Part shown: piece after piece, positions 57,001 through 64,000 of the stretch | Layout: each line of letters starts with the position of its first letter | Numbering within the stretch: the first letter of the stretch is position 1 | Origin: Protonemura montana | Lineage: Eukaryota; Arthropoda; Insecta; Plecoptera; Nemouridae | Reading direction: 5' to 3' | Length of the DNA stretch: 64,000 nucleotides | NCBI GenBank assembly: GCA_947568835.1 | Contig: OX387603.1 | Coordinates: forward strand, 2,096,201 to 2,160,200 | Notes under the pieces: generated by a model | What the model was told of the DNA's origin: nothing | The model's database searches: none | The model's input: the letters and a program-made list of their open reading frames with translations, nothing else | Made by a program: the position numbers and the translations under genes

Positions 57001-57358
57001 AGACGGGAAGACGGGAAGACGGGAAGACGGGAAGACCAGAAGACCAGAAGGGGAAGGGGAAGGGGAAGACGGGAAGACGAAGGGGAAGACGGGAAGACGA
57101 AGGGTAAGACGGGAAGACGAAGGGGAAGACGGGAAGACGGGAAGACGGGAAGACGGGAAGACGGGAAGACGGGAAGACGGGAAGACGGGAAGACGGGAAG
57201 ACGGTAAGGCTGGAAGACGGGAAGACGGGAAGACCAGAAGACGAATGGGAAGGGGAAGGCGAAGGGGAAGGGGAAGGGTAAGGGGAAGCAGAAGACGAAG
57301 GGGAAGGGGAAGACGAAGGTGAAGGGAAAGACAGGAAGACGAAGGGGAAGACGGGAAG
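54075..57358. repeat. 20-bp purine-rich satellite (GGGGAAGACGGGAAGACGAA), 3.3 kb, with subrepeats
   Basis: The main unit is 20 bp. Five or so inserts (about 55,190-55,310; 55,450-55,560; 55,880-56,110; 56,860-57,060; 57,120-57,310) follow a common order: GGGAAGAC runs, then CAGAAGACCAGAAG, then GGGGAA runs, indicating higher-order duplication. The plus strand is nearly free of T. The 1,592- and 884-codon minus-strand frames here are repeat artefacts. Confidence 0.96.
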
Positions 57359-58346
57359 TCTCATTTGACTCATTTGACTCATGTGACTCATTTGTCTCAT
57401 TTGTCTCATTTGACTCATTTGTCTCATTTGACTCATTTGTCTCATTTGACTCATTTGACTCATTTGTCTCATTTGACTCATTTGACTCATTTGTCTCATT
57501 TGACTCATTTGTCTCATTTGACTCATTTGTCTCATTTGACTCATTTGTCTCATTTGACTCATTTGACTCATTTGTCTCATTTGACTCATTTGTCTCATTT
57601 GTCTCATTTGACTCATGTGACTCATTTGTCTCATTTGACTCATTTGACTCATTTGACTCATTTGTCTCATTTGACTCATTTGACTCATTTGACTCATTTG
57701 ACTCATTTGTTTCATTTAACTCATTTGACTCATTTGACTCATTTGTTTCATTTGACTCATTTGACTCATTTGACTCATTTGTTTCATTTGACTCATTTGA
57801 CTCATTTGTCTCATTTGACTCATATGACTCATTTGACTCATTTGTTTCATTTGACTCATTTGTCTCATTTGACTCATTTGACTCATTTGTCTCATTTGTC
57901 TCATTTGACTCATTTGTCTCATTTGACTCATTTGACTCATTTGACTCATTTGACTCATTTGACTCATTTGACTCATTTGTCTCATTTGACTCATTTGTCT
58001 CATTTGACTCATTTGACTCATTTGACTCATTTGACTCATTTGACTCATTTGACTCATTTGACTCATTTGACTCATTTGTCTCATTTGACTCATTTGACTC
58101 ATTTGACTCATTTGACTCATTTGACTCATTTGACTCATTTGTCTCATTTGTCTCATTTGACTCATTTGTCTCATTTGACTCATTTGACTCATTTGACTCA
58201 TTTGACTCATTTGACTCATTTGACTCATTTGACTCATTTGACTCATTTGTCTCATTTGACTCATTTGTCTCATTTGACTCATTTGACTCATTTGTCTCAT
58301 TTGACTCATTTGTCTCATTTGTCTCATTTGACTCATTTGACTCATT
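57359..58346. repeat. 9-bp satellite TTTGACTCA / TTTGTCTCA, block C (about 110 units)
   Basis: Same unit and orientation as block A, with a TTTGTTTCA variant added. The purine-rich block thus interrupts one satellite. A short relic (CATTTGCCTCATTTGACTCA) occurs at about 58,666-58,690. Confidence 0.97.
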
Positions 58347-58714
58347 GGCATATCCCTGTCGGAAACTGGGTGGTAGTGGGCGGTGGCTGGTCGGTGCTCG
58401 GGGAGGAATACAGTCCTACTTCACTTACTTCCTCAAGCGTTTCTTCATCTCGCTCTCAATATTTGATTCAATAGTTCCTACCATTCTTAAATCATCAATT
58501 TGCATCTTACACAACCATTTGTACAACAACAATTCAAAATTACAATGTGTTCATTTCATAACCATAATCATAAATAATATTAATAACAAATTGAAATAAG
58601 TATAGACCTTAATGGTCAACCATATCTATGGAAAGCTGTCGATTTTCAAATAAATTGTTTTTCTCTCATTTGCCTCATTTGACTCATTTGGGGCTCATGG
58701 GGGCCGTGCGGCTT

Positions 58715-58775
58715 ATAGGGCATTGATCCCCGTTTGGCTATCAATTTTTGAGACGTTTATAGTGTTCTTAAAAAT
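58715..58775 (+). mobile_element. Right end of a tRNA-carrying-type element
   Basis: GATCCCCGTTTGGCTATCAA then TTTTTGAGACGTTTATAGTG matches the right end of the family (GGGCATCAATTTTTGAGACGG). With the left end at 52,925 it brackets the 5.4-kb satellite. Confidence 0.65.
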
Positions 58776-58820
58776 AAAATAAAAATTGACTATTCTCTAT
58801 TTCCTCTGTTTTCTTCCTAG

Positions 58821-58891
58821 TTTAGATATCGTCGAGACTGGACGTGTTAAGGTCACTCCTGATGGAAGGTTTCACCGTTTGTTTTACAAAG
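58821..58891 (+). CDS. Candidate internal exon of an unidentified gene
   Basis: 71 bp between a good acceptor (GTTTTCTTCCTAG) and a good donor (AAAG|GTAAAC), open as LDIVETGRVKVTPDGRFHRL FYKG in phase 2 to 1. I recognise no family, and no companion exon was found nearby, so this may be chance. Confidence 0.25.
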
Positions 58892-58899
58892 GTAAACTG

Positions 58900-61390
58900 A
58901 CTTTACAAGCATTACTCGTTTTGACACAAATCACAAATCGTTAACTACAAGTAATTTCACTAAATAAATGACATGCCTAGGCGTCTCATAACCTGTACTT
59001 ATAAAGTATTAACTCATTAAACTCTCCGAGCAAATATCAAAGAAAGGTCGCTTTGCTTCACTCAAGCAAAGTTTCGAATATTAAATTCCCAGAAGCGCAC
59101 CAATGAAATGTCATTTTATAATGCCTCTAAAGCTACCGTCGCCACGGGATTCTGCATACAAAAGTCTGGAGATTAATATCTTCGATGATGACGTCGAAGA
59201 TATCGATTGTGACGTCACGACTTCGTTGGGATGCTGGGAACGGGTTAAGTACATGTGAACGTGACAGAACGCTGGAGGAATGTTCTGGGTTGGGTTCGGA
59301 GAACGGGGAACGGGGAACGCTTTGTTTTCTATGAATCTAGACCGAGATCCAGAACGTTTGTCAGGAGAAAACTATTATTTTAGAATACCCTGCCAACGGC
59401 ACGTCTTACCAATGCTGAAATTTACAATAACACTAAGATTTAAAGAGATTTACACTGTTTTTGACAGCTAGACAATTTGAAAAACAAGCTAATAAACATA
59501 GTTTAATGTTTGACATCTTTTCAGCAGATAAATTTATAATTAATTAAAGTATTCAATGACTTTAGCTGTGTAATTGAAAGTCGTGACGTTAACATTGTGA
59601 TAGATTAGTTTACGACCAACATTACAAAGGGAACAAAGTGTAAATAACATTTTCGACGTGGTTGAGTCTTTCATCGCCGCAGCGCTGTCGTCGCACATAA
59701 TTGAGATTAAGGTGAGCTTGCAGCCCAATTAAGCAATGTTCCGACGAATGAAATAATTGGTGTAATAATCTCCGTCACTGCTTCAGTGCTTCAGAGGCAA
59801 AATAATGACGCGTTCTCTCCGCTGGTTTTATGTGCCGATCTAATTGGTCTACGCCGCATTTCTTTCTCTGTAATCGTCGCTCCACCACTGCGTTGAAAAT
59901 ATTGTGGTAAATATTTCGACAAAGACTTGGGACTATTTAATTAGTGTGTTGCCAGTGACAGTTACCTGTCTTCTTTAATAATTCACGGCGCACACGAGCG
60001 CGAGATCGCACTGTCACCTGCTCGACTCTGGAGCGGCAGAGGCGATTAATTTGGCATTATGTGTTCATGGCAGAGCAAGAACAAGAGAAGTTGTATTTTC
60101 CCAGGTAGAAAGAGAGGTTGAAAATGCGTGTTACTGACAATGAAGGAGAAAGAACTACAAGCTAGTTTCTGGATTCTTTTATTAGGTACATACCTAACTA
60201 CACAGCTGGGGACTGGGGTTAGATTCCTTGTATGAGACATATTTTTGAGAAATTTAGGATACAAATTGAGTTAAGTGTGTTGCCAATTAAGAGTGTTTGT
60301 ATCCTTTCAATTTTTTTAGTTATTTGTCGGTCAACTTTGAAGATTTGAACCCAAACTTCCTGTGTCAATTTGCTCAGGCCGAGTTTAAAGTTATAATTGA
60401 CAAGCAGAGAAGACTTTTCCTCGAAGTTAAAGCTGAAAGGTTGCTTGTATAAAATGTACAACTACAAATAATTGAATCAGTTGTAAACCTACACCTCATA
60501 TTGTTTTCAATGCTTGTTAGTCGTGTGATATTACGGTATTTGCTGCTGCCTTATTTTGAGCCGAAGCCAATTTACCTCTCAAATTGTTTGCCTTATTTTT
60601 CAGTATCCATGTTTTTACATAATACCACGAGACTGAAACGAGCCAACGCAGCGAGACTCAAATTGATTGTCAAAAATCAAAACATTTGCTTTTCTTGCAG
60701 AGCCATGCGGATACTTTGAGCTGTCGTTTTGAGCGCGGCGTGTGAAACAATCCCGGCAGCGTGGATCGTGGAATGGGCCGGGCTCGCCCAACATCGATCC
60801 AGCCACCCTGGCCGTCGAGAATTCGGCGAGATGAGCGCTCCAGCTCACAGTGGAGAGGGAGATGAACCCTGAGTGGGGTTCAGATATACCCCAAAATTGT
60901 GTGATGCTTTTCAGCTGTTTTGATATCATTCGATTTTAATTTAAAATGTCAGGTTTGATGATGCCGACTGCTCGTGTATGCAACTTTATCAGAACCTGTC
61001 TTACCATTAAATAAATCTAGCTAACAATATAGTTACTATGCTGTAAACATTTGTAACAATCGTTAATTGGGCTCTGATGAAAAGATGCAAGAAAATCACT
61101 GCCTACTTTGTTTCTGTTAAGCTCAAGCAACAAAAGTGCTTCTGCATGTTAATTCAGTTTTAATCCCACAAAGATCTAGTACATGTTTTGAAATCAGCCA
61201 ACTTTTGAAGTGTCTTTGATTTCTCTCACATCTGTCCCGTTCAATGTGTTTCTAGAGCAACGCCCCATTCACTACTTTCCTGGTTTCCCGCTCTGCGTGG
61301 TCGATTTGTTTCTGTATGGGTTTTGTTCGGCAAGGGGAACCTCACTCGGGTGTATCGGCAAGAACCGGGACCTACATGTTGTGTTTGTTC
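58900..61390. other. Unique sequence, no supported gene
   Basis: AT-rich sequence with a few GC patches (59,990-60,040 and 60,740-60,870). Frames of 60-104 codons occur on both strands, without domains or splice support. Confidence 0.45.
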
Positions 61391-61393
61391 ATC

Positions 61394-61560
61394 CAGGCCA
61401 CTAATCTCGAATAGCCTGGATAGCGGTTGCCATGGAGAGGCTTGAAAGCCAAGGCAGTCATCTTTCGGGTCCCTGATTTCGAGTACTCTCGAGGTGCCCG
61501 TGATATTTTCAGTGTTTTAAAGTAATTTTTGTAGTTTTAAACGGTTTTTAAATGGTTGAA
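61394..61560 (-). mobile_element. Inverted fragment of the 41-bp-array element family
   Basis: CTCGAATAGCCTGGATAGCG, GGTTGCCATGGAGAGG and GCCAAGGCAGTCATCTT are the reverse of the 690-765 end. There is no 41-bp array here. Confidence 0.6.
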
Positions 61561-61911
61561 TCTTACCAAGTAAGTGGTCGTCTCAAAAGAACGCTTACAA
61601 CAGATGGCTAAAGTAAGCCAATCAGGGAATTTGGCCCCGAAACACCTCAGAGCTCGGTGGTTACCATTAACGGGCTTCAAACGCTAGAGACATTCAATTT
61701 ATTTCCTACCCTTGGTGTACCCTTTCCTACCTTTCGACGAGTTCGTCGCAGTTCAGAGGATTGGCTTCAGATCATACTAAATAATACCAGCAATTCGAGA
61801 TGTGTGGTTGAAAATACACCGCTAGCTTCATTCGATTCCGTGAGATCTCCTGGCATTCTGTGCAAGCAGGGGTGGCTGTCTCGCTGTCATAGCTTGTTTC
61901 AGGTATGCTAG

Positions 61912-63045
61912 GTAGGCTCTTGCACTAGGAAGCTAGGTAGGTTAGGTAGGTTAGGTAGGTTAGGTAGGTTAGGTAGGTTAGGTAGGTTAGGTAGGTTAGG
62001 TAGGTAAGGTAGGTTAGGTAGGTTAGGTAGGTTAGGTAGGTTAGGTTAGGTTAGGTAGGTTAGGTAGGTTAGGTAGGTTAGGTAGGTTAGGTAGGTTAGG
62101 TAGGTTAGGTAGGTTAGGTAGGTTAGGTAGGTTAGGTTAGGTTAGGTAGGTTAGGTAGGCTAGGTAGGTTAGGTAGGTTAGGTAGGTTAGGTAGGTTAGG
62201 TAGGTTAGGTAGGTTAGGTTAGGTTAGGTAGGTTAGGTAGGTTAGGTAGGTTAGGTAGGTTAGGTAGGTTAGGTAGGTTAGGTAGGTTAGGTAGGTTAGG
62301 TAGGTTAGGTAGGTTAGGTTAGGTTAGGTTAGGTTAGGTTAGGTTAGGTAGGTTAGGTAGGCTAGGTAGGTTAGGTAGGTTAGGTAGGTTAGGTAGGTTA
62401 GGTAGGTTAGGTAGGTTAGGTAGGTTAGGTTAGGTTAGGTAGGCTAGGTAGGTTAGGTAGGTTAGGTAGGTTAGGTAGGTTAGGTAGGTTAGGTAGGTTA
62501 GGTAGGTTAGGTAGGTTAGGTAGGCTAGGTAGGTTAGGTAGGTTAGGTAGGTTAGGTAGGTTAGGTAGGTTAGGTAGGTTAGGTAGGTTAGGTAGGTTAG
62601 GTAGGCTAGGTAGGTTAGGTTAGGTTAGGTTAGGTAGGTTAGGTAGGTTAGGTAGGTTAGGTAGGTTAGGTAGGTTAGGTAGGTTAGGTAGGTTAGGTAG
62701 GTTAGGTAGGTTAGGTAGGTTAGGTAGGTTAGGTAGGTTAGGTAGGTTAGGTAGGTTAGGTAGGTTAGGTAGGTTAGGTAGGTTAGGTAGGTTAGGTAGG
62801 TTAGGTAGGTTAGGTAGGTTAGGTAGGTTAGGTAGGTTAGGTAGGTTAGGTAGGTTAGGTAGGTTAGGTAGGTTAGGTAGGTTAGGTAGGTTAGGTAGGC
62901 TAGGTAGGTTAGGTAGGTTAGGTAGGTTAGGTAGGTTAGGTAGGTTAGGTAGGTTAGGTAGGTTAGGTAGGTTAGGTAGGTTAGGTAGGTTAGGTAGGTT
63001 AGGTAGGCTAGGTAGGTTAGGTAGGTCAGGAAGTAAGGTAGGCAC
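61912..63045. repeat. 9-bp array GGTAGGTTA (about 125 units) with TTAGG stretches
   Basis: Mainly GGTAGGTTA with occasional GGTAGGCTA and several runs of pure TTAGG (for example near 62,315-62,350). The reading (PNL)n on the minus strand is an artefact. It resembles an interstitial telomere-like repeat of arthropod type, but the main unit is 9 bp, not 5 bp. Confidence 0.95.
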
Positions 63046-63225
63046 TTGCACTAGGTAGGCTAGGTAGGGACTTGCACTAGGTAGGTTAGGTAGGGACTTG
63101 CACTAGGTAGGCTAGGTAGGGACTTGCACTAGGTAGGCTAGGTAGGGACTTGCACTAGATAAGTTAGGTAGGTTAGGTAGGGGCTTGCACTAGATAGGTT
63201 AGGTAGGGAGTTGTAGTAGGTAGGT
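63041..63225. repeat. About 28-bp degenerate repeat with CTTGCACTAGGTAGG, about 6 copies
   Basis: CTTGCACTAGGTAGGCTAGG-type units continue from the 9-bp array; the same GGCTCTTGCACTAGG motif precedes it at about 61,915, so the 9-bp array grew inside a longer unit. Confidence 0.85.
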
Positions 63226-64000
63226 TTAACGAAATGGTTAAACCTTGTTGTGCACTTTTAAGCGACCTGCGATGGCTCAACTACAGCACAAATATCTGGG
63301 CGTTGAGGCAACGTGACTTGAAATCAGGCAGAGTTAACAAGGTTTTCACGACACGTGAAGGTCACCAGCTTCGACAGAGAACTTCAACACAACCTTGAAT
63401 TTCCTGAAATCAACGTCACTTCCGGTCGATTTCTGCAGGCATATGTTTCACAAATTTAAGTGAAAAGAATGGAGACGGTGACTTTAGATCTTAATACGGG
63501 TGTAAGAGATCGAAAATAAGGAAAGTAATTCAGTAACCGCTTTATTTCCTTTTACTGAAAATTCATGATAAATTTTACATTCATATTGCTCACCCCTTGT
63601 GCACAATACCACGTTGAAGGAGGGGATGTCCCCACTTCAAAATTGGGTCATTATTCGTGTGCGTTCAGAGCGCCGAGTGTATGTTGTGCGGTTGGGGGGC
63701 TGGGGTGACAAGAGGGGGGGGGGGGGGGGGCGGTGGCTGGAAGGGAATCCCGTGAGAATAAAGTGGTCCATAGGCATCAAAAAAACCGCTATAGACGTCT
63801 AGAGATGTATCGCATTTCTTTCTCTGTTATTTATTGTCATTTTTGTCGAATTGTTCGATACATTTTCGTCGAGTGAACGTGAATAGATGTTGGTTTGTAT
63901 GGCCTGGACTCTCTGGACTCGCTGGTAAAGTCGAGATGAGATTGTTGAAAGGCAACAGGGAAATCTTTTTAGAGGCCGCGGAAGTCATTCAATTTACTTT
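63226..64000. other. Unique sequence to the window end
   Basis: Nothing recognised apart from a run of about 18 G at 63,714-63,731; the 67-codon frame across it looks spurious. Confidence 0.45.

Noticed and set aside
52937-57715. A 1,592-codon minus-strand open frame (and overlapping 884-, 637- and 426-codon frames)
   Set aside because: They cover satellites whose units lack stop codons; repeats of MSQ/RLPVFPF-like peptides in several frames and both strands follow from the DNA repeats, with no start context or splice signals.

Overview
This is eukaryotic, animal-type DNA: intron-split genes with GT/AG sites and consistent phases, interspersed short transposons, and very large tandem-repeat arrays. 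The proteins (a pancreatic-lipase-family protein, a roadblock-type dynein light chain, an NMDA-receptor subunit) indicate a bilaterian, probably an invertebrate. A TTAGG-rich minisatellite would suit an arthropod but does not prove one. The sequence alone does not allow a species call.

Layout. (1) About 0.8-11.25 kb, minus strand: a secreted lipase-family gene. Six exons can be assembled with matching phases (11247-11160, 10831-10677, 10080-9952, 3008-2862, 2103-1887, 1059-803); its 3' end probably lies beyond the left edge. Its nucleophile motif reads GHGVG instead of GHSxG, so it looks catalytically dead. Intron 3 holds a 4.65-kb array of a 30-bp unit plus a SINE whose 5S-rRNA-derived head is tandemly amplified; intron 5 is almost wholly the same 5S-derived unit. 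(2) 14.37-43.71 kb, minus strand: an NMDA-receptor subunit, class GluN3 by eye, with nine exons read in frame from the amino-terminal domain to the stop; the 5' end is unresolved (possible exon near 47.6-47.9 kb). (3) 19.1-20.2 kb, plus strand: a complete three-exon roadblock dynein light chain nested inside a GluN3 intron.

Repeats make up much of the rest: 41-bp (0-0.5 and 48.0-48.8 kb), 30-bp (3.0-7.7 kb), 91-bp 5S-derived (1.1-1.9, 8.4-9.7, 24.9-25.2, 39.0-39.1 kb), 92-bp (17.3-17.8 kb), 52-bp tRNA-derived (20.3-20.9 kb), 9/14-bp (30.9-31.3 kb), 60-bp (33.4-35.3 and, inverted, 40.4-41.1 kb), a 1.5-kb foldback with 102-bp repeats in its arms (35.3-36.85 kb), 53-bp (50.5-50.9 kb), a 5.4-kb composite of TTTGACTCA and GGGAAGAC satellites (53.0-58.35 kb) and a 9-bp GGTAGGTTA array (61.9-63.05 kb). 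Two families of short inverted-repeat elements recur, one carrying a tRNA-like gene.

The main pattern beyond the genes is that several unrelated satellites start or end exactly at pieces of the same tRNA-carrying element, as if it repeatedly seeded tandem amplification, and that some arrays lie within a few bases of splice sites of an apparently working gene. Most long open frames in the window are artefacts of arrays whose unit length is a multiple of three or whose units lack stops.
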